Assembly: GCA_964036155.1 (NCBI GenBank) | Contig: OZ038422.1 | Span: 1,426,001 to 1,490,000 of the forward strand | Reading direction: 5' to 3' | DNA length: 64,000 bases | Source of the DNA: Diploscapter coronatus | Taxonomy: Eukaryota > Nematoda > Chromadorea > Rhabditida > Rhabditidae | In this document: in pieces, positions 35,585-46,286 of the stretch | How the letters are laid out: every line of letters starts with the position of its first letter | Position numbering within the stretch: the stretch's first letter is position 1 | Translations under genes and position numbers: made by a program | The notes under the pieces: model-generated | What the model was told of the DNA's origin: nothing | What the model saw: the letters and a program-made list of their open reading frames with translations, nothing else | Databases searched by the model: none

Positions 35585-36659
35585 ATGTCGACCTACGTCG
35601 CTCAATTCGATTCCTTTTTAAATAATTTATTTCATGAAGTGCGTAATATGACGAAAACCAAACCTGATGTAGTAAATACCGAGTAAGGTTAAGTTACATC
35701 ATACGGCTTCCTGTACTCCATACCCACTTTGTTCTTTTCGCCTACCTCTCTCCCCTACTCTCTCCTCAAAAAGTGGATGTGGAATATAGAAATCCATATC
35801 ATATATCTATAGTAAGAACAATCTTCAGAATTATCATGCAACCTACCCCTAAGAAATTCTCGTAATAATTTGTATACACTTGGCTTAAGGTTGCCAAAAA
35901 ATTTCATTAGTAAGAGTGCAAAGATACGAGATGAAATCGTAATTATAATTTCTCTGAGAATTTAGCGCCTATATTTGATTTTCTTCTGACGATTGTTCTC
36001 TCTTAGTCTGAGTTAGATTTATTTGAATTTATCAGGAGAATCTTTAAATTAAGGTCGACTACATTTGCAAATGATGCCAATTCAACTACGGAGAATTCGA
36101 TCTCGAAATATGGAGGGATATTTAATATTTACGACTATAGTACGCATTCCTACAATGGCTTTAATATCGCTTCTATAGCGATATGCTTATTTTTGATAGC
36201 CTGGGTAAGAACTTGCCTTTTATTGTAACTTACTTTTTAATGGAGTACAAAACCACCATATAATTTTAATGAGAGAACACTACCTATCATAGTTGGCTTA
36301 ACGCTATTTTCGGTATATCTTTAGCTATATATCAAAAATGGCAACTGCTATATATGACGAACCCTTTCTTTTCCCACACTATTTTCCTTAGTCTAGTCCC
36401 CTCTCCTCTCTAATCATAGGATTATTTGGTGGCTGCTCTAAAAGAATGATGGAATTAAATTGAATTTCAGTTTATATTCATGATCGTTCGTTATACGGTA
36501 TTCCTTCGGGGCGTTCGGCCGAGAAGAAACACGATTTGGAGTTTCTCCGGAAACCCCATGCAATTGAGGAAGAACGGCCATATTGGGGGCGCTAGGGACA
36601 ACCTCGGATTTGAAGGCGATATGACTCGACAGACCAGATTTGATAGTATTCAGTTGTAA
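35585..36659 (+). CDS. Small single-pass membrane protein, about 151 aa, unrecognised
   Basis: Three exons: 35585-35682, 36036-36204, 36471-36659. Each is short, so the gene is easily missed. Phases join exactly (2, then 0) and both introns are GT-AG. The protein starts MSTYVAQFDSFLNN, with a polar N-terminal half containing potential N-glycosylation sites (NMT, NST). One clear membrane span follows (IASIAICLFLIAWFIFMIV), then a basic stop-transfer patch (RGVRPRRN) and a cytosolic tail ending TRQTRFDSIQL, a possible C-terminal PDZ-type ligand. Size and topology resemble small accessory subunits such as the KCNE/MPS class, but no diagnostic motif confirms this. It lies 750 bp downstream of CLPTM1 on the same strand. 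Intron 1 carries a palindromic repeat at 35708-35791. Confidence 0.7.
35708..35791. repeat. Palindromic element, family A copy 4 (intronic)
   Basis: Arms CCTGTACTCCATACCCACTT and complement, with loop CTCTCTCCCCTACTCTCTCC. Located in intron 1 (35683-36035) of the small membrane protein gene. Confidence 0.85.
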
Positions 36660-36698
36660 ATATTATTGCCATTTGATCATAAATAATATCGTTTTGTT

Positions 36699-36880
36699 AT
36701 TGTTAATGATCGACAAATTGGAACAAGGAAAAATGAAGCTCAATTTTGATGCGCAGAAATTGGCAGCGTGCTGTTTGCAGCAAACCTTGCGACAATTCAT
36801 CAATTTAATGAGTCAGTATGACGACTATTTGTGCATACGCAATGCACACTTTACATTTCGAATTTGGGCATTGACAATAC
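36699..36880. repeat. TIR element, family E copy 5 (truncated)
   Basis: The interior TGACGACTATTTGTGCATAC and an end ATTGACAATAC match the family. It lies between the convergent stops of the small membrane protein and the 84-aa gene; one terminus is eroded. Confidence 0.65.
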
Positions 36881-36960
36881 ACTTGTCTGAAGAATAACAA
36901 CTTGCATTAAAATGCATAAAATATCACCCATTATTGATTATCCACAGTAAAATTTCGTTT

Positions 36961-37261
36961 TTAAATCGATTTTCTCCATAATTTTATCATTGTATCATCG
37001 ATATATTCGCACATCTTTCTGATCAGATAGAGTCCCTTGGATAAAAAAGACAAAGAATGCAGCTGTTTTAGTGCAACTCACTTGAAGCTGACTGGCAACG
37101 AGAGATCGTTTAGTTTTGAGAGAGTTCCAGACAGGCATACATTTGTCGGACTCCTTGCCATTGGCAGGATCTTCTTCTTTTTGCGTGGGCGACAAGCCTT
37201 TCTCCTGATCACCGCCGGAGATTTTCTTTAAGAGTTTCGATTTTTTTACTAATTTCTTCAA
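36961..37261 (-). CDS. Small Lys-rich protein, about 84 aa, two exons, unrecognised
   Basis: Exons 37082-37261 and 36961-37035 are joined by a 46-nt GT-AG intron in phase 0, the usual nematode small-intron size. The product starts with a basic run (MKKLVKKSKLLKKISGGDQE), has a polar middle and ends TMIKLWRKSI. There is no signal peptide or membrane span, and it is probably cytosolic or nuclear. It is divergent from the filagenin-like gene (starts about 150 bp apart) and convergent with the small membrane protein at 35.6-36.7 kb. The clean splice and immediate stop support a real gene; its small size and lack of recognised homologue keep confidence moderate. Confidence 0.55.
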
Positions 37262-37380
37262 TTCTTACTAAATTCGAGTTCGAAAATTTGAATTTTCGTC
37301 TTTCCTATCTGTATTCTAATTATAATTCGCAAAACATCGTCTTCATCCAGTTTTTCGTTATTGTTTCGTTAATGACAATT

Positions 37381-37412
37381 TTCAGGGGCATTAAATCTAA
37401 ACCTTCCAAATC
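37381..37412 (+). promoter_or_regulatory. Probable trans-splice acceptor of the filagenin-like gene
   Basis: GACAATTTTCAG (AG at 37384-37385) precedes the ATG at 37413 by 27 nt, and no upstream coding exon was found. It fits the nematode acceptor consensus. Confidence 0.5.
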
Positions 37413-39551
37413 ATGGCTCATCTACCAGCAGTCAGAGCCCACACCCCTTGCGTGTTGCCGAGAAGTCGATCCGTAGAAAGACTCGGCAAGGTCGCTACCA
37501 TCTCGAGGTCTGAGTTATAACAAAATCAGCCCCCTGTATTTACAGACGGATGACAGGCACAAACAGAGTCCATACCCACTTTTTTATTTTCCCCTACTCT
37601 CTCCTCAGAAAATGAATATGGAACACGAAAGGGCCTTTGATAATGTGATTCGAGTCTGATTTTCTGAGAATTTTCTTTTCAGAGTCGCTTCGGTGCCAAA
37701 CCTCTCTGCCGCGTACGTGGGAGGTGCCAGATACCGTCCATCGACGCTGAATCGATACAAGCGGGATTTCGACTCGGTAATTTGCAAAAAAAAAATTTAT
37801 TTTCTTGATCGCTTGATTCGGTTTCTTTTCTAATGTGTGCCATTGCAATGGGATGCCGCGAGGAACTGAAATCTTAGTCACAGAGTGTAATCCCCGAGAA
37901 AGAAATAGCGTTCTTTTCCGAGATAGAAGAAACGGATAGAGAGAAGCACGCATCATTATCAGTAAGGGGTGATAAAATCGATAGCGTTGAAAGAAAAGGA
38001 TAGCCCCTGGGTATTAAATATCCAGAAACGAATTATTATCCATCAAATCTTACTTCAACTATCTTCGCAGAATCATTACCAGTATCATGCGTTCACTCAA
38101 GCTGGTAAAAATCGGTAGGATTGAAAAAAGGATCATCGTTGGAGATTTTAAATCCCTAGAAGAAGCCAGATCTTTAAATCAACTCCCAATCTTTCCATAG
38201 AATCAATTCAAAGATGACGATTAGGCGTTTGAAATATTAAGAAATCTATATTGATCTGCAAATAAACGTTGAAATTGAAATAATTTCGAAAAGATTCGAA
38301 ACTTGTAAAAGGCCATTCAGACGTTAGTTGCAATGAGAACTTGCAACTCGCTCGAAATAGCATGAGGAGTGAAGAGAGCGCGATTACGCATCAGGTTAAT
38401 CATTTCCTTTGCTCTTTTCACTTCCCATGCTATTTCGAGTAAGTTGCAAGTTGCATTGACAACTAACGTCTGAATGAGCCCTTAATATTTCCAGTATGAC
38501 GACTGGTGCACCGATCGCTACACGTTCTACACCCCCTTCTACTGGCAGACGTACCGCTTCGCCGCTCGCCGATCGCTGTTCACCGACCCGATTCCCGGAA
38601 CGCTTGGATTCCAGTATCCTGCTTTCTGGTAGGGGAAAAAACGTTGCGAACTCTCTAAAATACCCGAGAATTCCAGGTCGCAGTACAAATGGTATGTGGA
38701 CTGGTTGAATCCGACGTACTGGCGAAGATACAGAGACCCCAACTACGACAGACCGCTGTGGAATAAGTGGCGACCTTGGGAGTTTGATAGGTTCGCAAAC
38801 TCTCGCTCTCTTTTTGTAATTCCGCACGTGCTGCTATGGGCGTGATCGTTCTCGCGCTATTTGGGCTCTTTCAAAAGGAGAAAGAATGAACTTCGCCCAT
38901 AAAATCGTGCGACATTGCATGGAGTCGCTTATCCTCAAACGAATAATAGTGACATTTAGAAACAACGTGAAGCGCGCCATCGATATGTATCGCAACGGGC
39001 TGATCGACTTCAAGACTCTGGACAAGAAATGGATCGAGCCGCGAGCATATGGCAGATATGGAAAGGACTGGAATGACGTAATTTTATTATATTTCAAATT
39101 GCAAAATTAAACTCTAGATTGATATTTATGTATTAAAAGCTACCATTAGAGCGTGATAGTTAAAATTAACCGGACCAGTATGCTTTGAAATCTCTGAAGA
39201 TGGTTAGTGGGAGCAAAGTTATGGTCTACTGAAATGTGTTGTTCATGAATACCAGTCAAAAACCTAGAGAAAATCGATCGAAGAAAGTGAAATATCAAAT
39301 CTATCGCATAACTAAAATTGCCAACCTCGAAAAGTAGCTGCTCAATCGTTGCATCGCATTGTATGTACGAAATAGTATGGGGAAGAGAATCTTTGCCCCA
39401 ACAAATCTAATACTATTTCGCTTACGAAACGATGCAATACTACTTTTCCAAATTGCCACTAAAGTGCTAATTTTGAAATTCGAAATATTTTCAGGTCTAC
39501 ATTCCGGCAGCTCGCTACGGAGCGCACCGTTATTTCTATAAGTTCGACTAA
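37413..39551 (+). CDS. Beta-filagenin-like thick-filament protein, about 203 aa
   Basis: Six exons: 37413-37507, 37683-37776, 38495-38628, 38677-38790, 38960-39077, 39495-39551, all in frame to TAA. The product is very basic and unusually rich in Tyr, Trp and Arg (TDRYTFYTPFYWQTYRFAAR; WLNPTYWRRYRDPNYDRPLW; ending HRYFYKFD), with no signal peptide or membrane span. Length, basic charge and aromatic content match the nematode filagenins, as I recall them. Beta-filagenin of C. elegans is a protein of about 200 aa that co-assembles with paramyosin in the cores of muscle thick filaments. The family call rests on composition and recollection, not an alignment. Introns carry palindromes at 37529-37635, 38309-38482 and 39318-39457. 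Confidence 0.75.
37529..37635. repeat. Palindromic element, family A copy 5 (intronic, with insertion)
   Basis: Family A loop and 3' arm are intact; the 5' arm is interrupted by about 25 nt. It lies in intron 37508-37682 of the filagenin-like gene; removing it leaves about 68 nt. Confidence 0.75.
38309..38482. repeat. Palindromic element, family B copy 3 (intronic)
   Basis: Ends GGCCATTCAGACGTTAGTTG and CAACTAACGTCTGAATG, core CGAAATAGCATGAGGAG / CCCATGCTATTTCGAG. In intron 37777-38494 of the filagenin-like gene. Confidence 0.9.
39318..39457. repeat. Palindromic element, family D copy 3 (intronic)
   Basis: Ends TTGCCAACCTCGAAAAGTAG and complement, core CGAAATAGTATGGGGAAGAG / TAATACTATTTCGC. 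In intron 39078-39494 of the filagenin-like gene. Confidence 0.88.
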
Positions 39552-39772
39552 GCACGCCTTTGATTTGATTCCCCCGGACTTGGGTCAAAAGAAGAACGAA
39601 TAATGATAAACAAAACTGCTTCTTTGTATAATTCGCTACATAAATTGTTAAACTGCCGTTTAGCGTTAATAACAATAATATGATCACTTTATTTGTAAGT
39701 CTTATGCTTTATTGAGGCTTGCAATTGATAATGTAATAATCACATATTATGTTGACTGATTCGAAGATGGAG

Positions 39773-39786
39773 GAATAAATTTATTC
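39773..39786. terminator. Palindromic bidirectional poly(A) signal between convergent genes
   Basis: GAATAAATTTATTC is a perfect 14-bp palindrome giving AATAAA on both strands. On the plus strand it lies 222 nt after the filagenin-like stop. On the minus strand the AATAAA overlaps the stop codon of the SNARE gene (TAA at 39781-39783). Confidence 0.5.
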
Positions 39787-41490
39787 TAGAAGTTTACGCA
39801 CTCTTTCGTTCATACCAATGACTTCTGAGTCGTTACGATCCAGCTAAAACTCAATTTAATTAAAGCGAATAATTTATAATAGTAGTACTGCAAAATTCTT
39901 CACTAGTTTCTAAATTCGAACATTTCTTTAACCTATGCAGTACAGTCTTATTAAGTCCTGAGAAAAGATACTCTCCATTGTTTCCGAGATGAGCCATTGC
40001 AAAGAAAAAGGAAGGGGTGCTCGCGAGCCTTAGCTACGTGTTTGTTCGTTTTTGCTCTCTGCTCCCCCTTATTCCCTCTAATCTCGATGCGCCGCGCTCG
40101 CAGGTTATAGACGCAATGTCCCCATATGACAAGGCTCATCTCGAGGACAGTAGAGAGTATGTGTTAAATTTACCATGTTCGAGATCCTATCGATTTTGGG
40201 ATCCTGCATTTTCAATTGCACATTAATATCGATCGCCATGTGCCTTATCGATTCTAACGCTTGATCCGCATGAATTAGATTCTTTTCTAACTCGTCTTCA
40301 ATGCTATCATGGGTTAGCCTAAATTCCAAAGTAACAAAAAATTCAAATAAAGAAAAAGCCAAATACCTTGGCAAGAAATCTCCTGATGAAGTTCTTCTAG
40401 TTGATCCGTACCCATGAACTTTTTCAGCGACACTTTGACGCTTCTGAGATCCACTGGTATTCGCAACGGATTGCTGAATTTCTCTAAAAACAATGTTCTG
40501 AAACAAATAAACAAATATTTAGACAAATTGAAAAAAGAAACTAAAAAACTTACTCATAGACCGACAATTTCCTCTTGCTACCCTTCTTTTTCTGCGGTAA
40601 AATGCATCGGAATGGAGCGCTAAAGTTTCGAAATTATTATTGATTTTTAATGCAAATCTTTTGTACAGAAAATATTTCTTCCAAGGAATGCCGCAAAACG
40701 CCTGAAGGTAGGTGATTTCTCTATTCACCGAGTTGAGATCGTCCTGAATTTTTGTGAGGTTTTGCTCCACTCGATCCAATTGTTCTAAATTTCGCAGTAA
40801 TTTTCAAAAGCTTATTAAAACTTAGCTCATTTGTAAGCATTATTCAATATAGACATTTGTTTTTCCCCAATTGAGTGGATTTAAAGTGGCCCACTGTTCA
40901 ATTTTTTTTTCGAAAAATCATAAAATTTACCATCTTGTTCATCCAAAGCGGCCAAAGTATGCACGCCCTCTTCGTTGATGGTTTCCAAGTCACAGACGAT
41001 TCTTCGAGAACTATCTAGAGCCTAAAATTCAACTATCGCTGGACTTTCTTTCTGCAAATCTCACATCTCTATTGATCCTCCTGATTTCTTCATCGAGATC
41101 CACGAGTCTTAATCGAACTTTGTCTGCCTTTTCTTTGACTGAAATATCGTCTGATGAGACCTTCGCGTCAGGAATGCTGAAAAATCCATTTTTAGATTTA
41201 TTTTTGAACTATAAAAGAAATGGTTGAAATTTTCACAGATCTAGGGAAGACGATCGTCAGAAAGCCCTTACGATCACCCCGAGTATATTTTCTTAATAAA
41301 TTTCTCTCTCCAACCAGTAATTATAACCAATTTTTACCACTGCGACATGGTGTGTCATATCTATAATTTCACTCGCATCCTACCCCTATAGTCGATTTTC
41401 GTCTGACGAAAGTGCTCCTCAGATCTGAGAATTTTCAGAAATATTTTCTTACTCTTTAGCATTCGTCCTCCTGACAGCGGTCATAGTCAT
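39781..41490 (-). CDS. SNAP-25 family Qbc-SNARE, about 249 aa
   Basis: Eight exons: 41453-41490, 41065-41176, 40931-41021, 40667-40784, 40554-40619, 40367-40483, 40174-40318, 39781-39843. The intron at 40620-40666 is 47 nt. The protein has two SNARE helices. The first (about residues 25-105) carries TLAALDEQDEQLDRVEQNL, with the Gln of the ionic zero layer. The second (about 185-245) carries ESIRHMAIDINVQLKMQDPKI, also with the conserved Gln, then DRI. The linker between them is basic and has two cysteines (AFCG and FRC) rather than the four-Cys palmitoylation cluster of neuronal SNAP-25. It is expected to drive exocytic membrane fusion with a syntaxin and a synaptobrevin. Nematodes have several members (RIC-4, AEX-4, SNAP-29). 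The two-Cys linker argues against RIC-4, and AEX-4 is a candidate, but I cannot decide. Confidence 0.92.
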
Positions 41491-42598
41491 GAATATCGTC
41501 GTATATTTTGTCAATATTTATTCAAAATAATCAGATGTTTGAGTTGAGAAAGTGCTCGAAAATATCACGAAGTGTCTGATTGAATCAATGCTTTAAATTC
41601 TCTAATCATTAAAGCTCCCCATTACCCCCACCACTCGGAACTATTCACCTTTCGATAAGCGGTTTGTCAGACTATAAAAATGTCTTATTAATGCGAGAGA
41701 GCATGCCGAAAAGTGAAAAATCGTCGTATCACGAGAAAAGCACACATTTCTCGGATTTTTATGGAGTCGATATTAGCCGGTCCAAGCATTTTCATTTCTC
41801 CGATTTAACATTTTATGTCCGGAAAAAGCGAATGTCGAAAGTTTTATTCTCCTTTCTTTGCAGACCATATGATTCATCGTGATCGTTAATGTCTTAAATA
41901 TTCAAAAGCATGCCAATTAATAAAAGTAGCACCACAGCAATTCAACGAACATGCATATTTTGGGTCAATTTAAATAGTAATAGCTTACTCTATAGGGTAT
42001 AGAGTAGGGGTTTGGTGGTGGAATAGTGGGAATCAAGCTTTTCAGCTAAGAAAATTCGTATGATCACATTTTTATCAATTTTTGTGTACTACTTCTATTA
42101 GTAGCAGTACTACTTTTATTAATTGTTCAAAATATCACAATTTCTCAAAATTCAAATAATTACATATTGCACATTTTCATTTAGATCATAGAAGTTCGTC
42201 GGTCGTATTTTGACTAGAAAGACATAATTTTCGCTTAGAAACTGAAAGACATAATTTTAAGGCAATTTGAATGAAATAACTGAAGCCGCCTATCAAAATA
42301 CTAAAATTTAGTGTAACACCGTCATATAATGAATACAATGTATTTTGAACGATACTAATTTAGCATACGGGTGAATTTGAAACACATATGTTCCAAAACG
42401 ATTCATATGTTTTGAACAAAGAGAACTTTAGATGATAATAACAATAGGGCTTAAAGCATGAGATTCCTCGTTTCTTTAATGTCGTATTATTGGATTTCAA
42501 GTATTATATAAATAGCATTTAAGTTTAGAATATATTTTAAAATCCAATATATATATATATATATTAAGTAATTAAAATATGAAATTTCAATAAATAAT
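41491..42598. other. Intergenic between the SNARE and MAM genes
   Basis: A 72-codon plus frame at 41664-41882 has no supporting signal. An (AT)n run lies near 42547-42563. Nothing else is seen. Confidence 0.4.
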
Positions 42599-45500
42599 TT
42601 AGTATTCTGAGTCCTCGTTGAACTCCATGAAGTTGTCCGTCTCCTCCATGTAATCTGGAGCAAAGCCTCGGGGATCACAAATCGCTACCTTCAAATTTCA
42701 AATAAATAAAAGTCGACTAAATTCAAATTTAAACAATACCGTACCCGCATATTATCGATCGCCATCGAGGCTCGAGAGTCTGCCCTTTCGCTATTATGAG
42801 CGACCAAGTAGAACTTAAGTATATTAAATTAAAAATATATTTAAATTAAACTAGTAAAAATTTACGTGAGTAGTGCCAGGAGGTAGTTGGACATGAATGG
42901 TGTTCCATCGGAACGCGTTCCTCGAAGTGATCGATCTCAGAATCGAGGGGCATTGCGTGAACGACGACACCGTGCGCATTGGATTTGTATACCTCGATCC
43001 TGAAATATAATTATTCTAAAAATGTACAACAAAAATAGGAATATTCTACCTAAACACAGCCTGATCGTCGTCATATGCGATGGCCGATAGTATTGGAACA
43101 GCAAAACGTTCAAAGATCTTGTCGCGTTGAATCGAGGAGACTCCAGAATGGCGATATCGCCAGGGTCGAGGATCGCTGAGACGAATTGGCCGTTGGTTTG
43201 AGCTAAAATAAAGACTCTTTTTGTGGAAAGAAGAATGAAGCTTCCTCGTACTTGGCCTGATATCGGTATTTCCGGTCAGCGGATATCCATATCCCTTGTT
43301 TCTCAGGGTCCAAGGCTTCTTCGTCAATCCGTGATTCAAGTAGTTGCAAGCCGTATCGTCGAAGTTGCAGTTGAGTAGTTCACAATAGTCCTCCGAAGAC
43401 TTGGTTGGTTCTGTGATCGATGAAATTCTTGGCGGCAGCGTCCATTTGTTCGGGAACTGGGTCTTCCTGAGAAATGCGTGGTTTTGTTGATCAAACTCGA
43501 AAGAAAAAACCGCCTACTTTGACGTTATTGAGTTCGCTCTGGTAGTGGTTTCTTCAGGGAAAACTGGACTGTAGGTCGTCGGGACTGGTACGACGATTCT
43601 GAACAAAAATGTTCAATGGTATCAATTTTTAAGAATCCTACGTCCAAGGCCTCTTCTTCGTATAGATCTTCTTCGAGGTTTGCTTGTTGGGCGTTACCGG
43701 ATAGATCGTCACCACAATTGGTCTTCGCGTCGGCGCAGGGGGCCGTCTCGTTGAGCCAACTGTCACCTTCTTCACCGCCGTTGTAGTTGTCTCCGGTTCT
43801 TCCGTTTCCTCCTCAGTCGTTGTTGGCTCTTCCGTTATTTCTGTGGCCTCTTCAGAGGTGCTGCTCGTCTCTTCTTCCTCCGTGGTTGTCGTCTCCTGCT
43901 CGGTTGTAGTCTCCCGCTCGGTTGTAGTCGTCCATCTGGGCTCCGTCGTTACCATCCTGCGAATTGAGGTTGTTGGAGGCTCTGGAGGAATCGTTGAGGT
44001 TTCAACTGGGATGGTCACGACTGGAGAGGGTTGAGGTGGACGAGTTGGACGAGTTTCTTCGTCAGGACGATCGGGCCGACCCCTCGTGGACTCCGTGGCA
44101 CACTCGCCGATGTAGGCGATCTCATCCAGCACCAAGAAACGGTTCTTCAGCCCTTCTTCCCACTGGGGAACGATGTTCAGCGTGAAAGGCTCCTTGATGT
44201 TCTTGGGCAACTCAAACACTGCCAGAGTGTTCCTTTCGTGCCTCGTTGTACGACTTTGATCGACGCACTCAATGAGATCGCTGTTCATGCCATATCCCAG
44301 CGCGCAGACTTGCAAGTAGACTTCCCCGTTGGACCAAAATCGGAAGAGCAACTGAATTCACAACGTCTTAAGGGTTAGGCCAAAACGTGTTGTCTAACCT
44401 TTCCAGGACCCGTCTGACATCTTATCGGATCGCTGGTGAGCATCGCAGTGCCTTGGAGAACCAACGCGGCTGGGAATGTCGGGAGCAAGTTCGGATCGGA
44501 AACGGAGCTATCCAGTGATGGAATCGCTCCTGCCTCGATGATGGCCCATCTTCCCGCCTCGGCGCCCCATTGGCATGAAAACTCATTGTTGAAATCGCAA
44601 AGCAGCTTGGTGGACTCGGTGATGATCATTCCTGAATCAATACTTCATGTTCAAAAATTCATTATATTCTACAAACCAGTCCTCTTGTCGAACAAAGGTT
44701 TGGTCTTGTTCCCGTAAATCAATAGGTCGAAGGGAATGTCGGTCGTGGTAGGAGGAAGAGGATGAATTGTGGAGCTGAATTTGAAAACTTACAAGAGAAA
44801 CGATTATTTGAAATAGTCCTACTTTTTCAACTCGTTTATAATCGTCGGAATCTTGGTAACTGGAGCCTCGGTTGCTAAAGTAACGCTTGGATCGTCCGTG
44901 GTACTACTAGTAGTAGCAGCAGTAGTAGTCTCCTCAGGAATCTCGGGAGTTGTAGTTTCCTCCGTCACTGTTGTTTCCTCAGTTGGTAAAATGGAGGTCG
45001 GATAAATCGTGACTGGCGGAGTCTCCGGCGCTGAAGTAGTGTAGACTTCAGTGATTTCCTCTTCTGTTGGCATCGTCGGAGGCTCAGTCGTTGTGGTAGT
45101 GGTGCGTCTCGGCGTCCAAGGCGGAATTTTTGTCGGAGGTATCGTCGTCTTAAGAAGTTTCGTATGTTTCTGGGAAACCTTAGCTGCGAAATACCAGAAA
45201 ATCCGGTCTTCCTCGAACCCTGGTCGGGGTTACATCACAGATGGTTGCATCGTAGCGGATGTCGTCCACAATCAGTACTCCCGGCGAGTGATTGGGCGAT
45301 ATTGCTATCTGAAATTGCAAATGAGAAACACGGGAGATCTAGAAGGCACAAACTCGAAACGGCTTCTGAAGTTCCGGTATCTTCAGCGAGACTTTGCCCG
45401 GCATGACTGGTGACTTGAGCAATCCAGTGCAGTTGAACTTCACCCCGTCCAAGTCCGTCAAGCAAATCTCCAAGTCAGCCTGGCCAATAGTCCAATATGT

Positions 45501-45822
45501 GAACGATAGATCGGAGTATCCCCGTTGGCATCGAATCGCGTCCGTCATGAGTGCGTCAACGACCTCGCCCCTTTGTTCTACCAGAGCAAACGGCTCCTCT
45601 TAAAGACAACACATTTGAACAAACTTAGTTGGACTCTCTTTCTATACTTGGCAATTGCATCGTCCCAGTAGCCGCCAACCATAGAAACGAGTCCGGCTCT
45701 CCTCGCGCTATCCTCCATCGGTCAATCGTCCCTCCGACCGAAGTCCATCTCAAATTGTTATCATTGACCCCCCGTTCAACTTTGATCTGATCTATTTGAT
45801 TTCCATGTTCAAGGGGAAAGCA
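42599..45822 (-). CDS. Extracellular protein with three MAM domains and Thr/Glu-rich linkers (5' end unresolved)
   Basis: Exons: 45648-45822 (5' end open), 45354-45598, 45234-45308, 44823-45169, 44677-44774, 44399-44631, 43642-44351, 43518-43598, 43252-43466, 43050-43202, 42866-42999, 42745-42813, 42599-42688; at least 875 aa. Each MAM unit has a Cys-rich start, an RWTSVGG/RWAIIEAG-like motif, a central Phe-Trp or Tyr-Trp strand and a final Cys (DDIRYDATIC; LDEIAYIGEC; MAIDNMRVAIC). Mucin-like linkers run through TTTTERETTTEQETTTTEEE and a similar 44.8-45.1 kb stretch, likely O-glycosylated. The C-terminus is an acidic tail without a membrane span, so it is secreted or matrix-bound. MAM domains mediate adhesion in extracellular proteins. 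The intron after 45234 has two possible donors (GTAACC or GTTCGA), both in phase. The signal-peptide exon was not found; an in-frame stop sits just upstream of 45822. Confidence 0.85.
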
Positions 45823-46164
45823 TTATCGTTTTTCGCTGCGCAAATATTGTTCGTCTTCGAGATAATCAGCTTTTCGCGACTAAACGGGTCATTTCCGAAA
45901 AATCGCGCAGACTGTTTCCTTTTATGACGAGTCTAATAAGCTGATTGAACGCCAAAAATACAAGCAAAAAGCAAATATGTTTAAATACTTTTTCTCAGAT
46001 CAATGCGCCTCCGCATCAATTTATACCTGCAGTCCGTATCGAATGAGCAATCATAGGGTAGGAGTTCATGATTAGAGGGCAGAGGAGGTAAATCTGATGT
46101 GGTGACGAAGAGACCAAGGGCCACCTGCAAGAATTTGGCAATTTATGGGTTGTCGGGGTGTCGC

Positions 46165-46286
46165 GAGTCTTTTAGTAAATGTCGTGATGACGTGGCCCCT
46201 ACTTTTCCCACACTATTTCTTCTTACCTCCACCCTTCCCCTATTATCTATAGCTCACATCATCACGACATTTACTAGAAAGGCTCA
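46165..46286. repeat. Palindromic element, intergenic
   Basis: Arms AGTCTTTTAGTAAATGTCGT and complement (ACGACATTTACTAGAAAGGCT), core TTCCCACACTATTTCTTC. Confidence 0.8.

Noticed and set aside
38396..38827. 143-codon minus frame opposite the filagenin-like gene
   Set aside because: Shadow of GC-richer coding exons on the other strand.
41664..41882. 72-codon plus frame between the SNARE and MAM genes
   Set aside because: No splice sites, conservation features or domain; likely chance.
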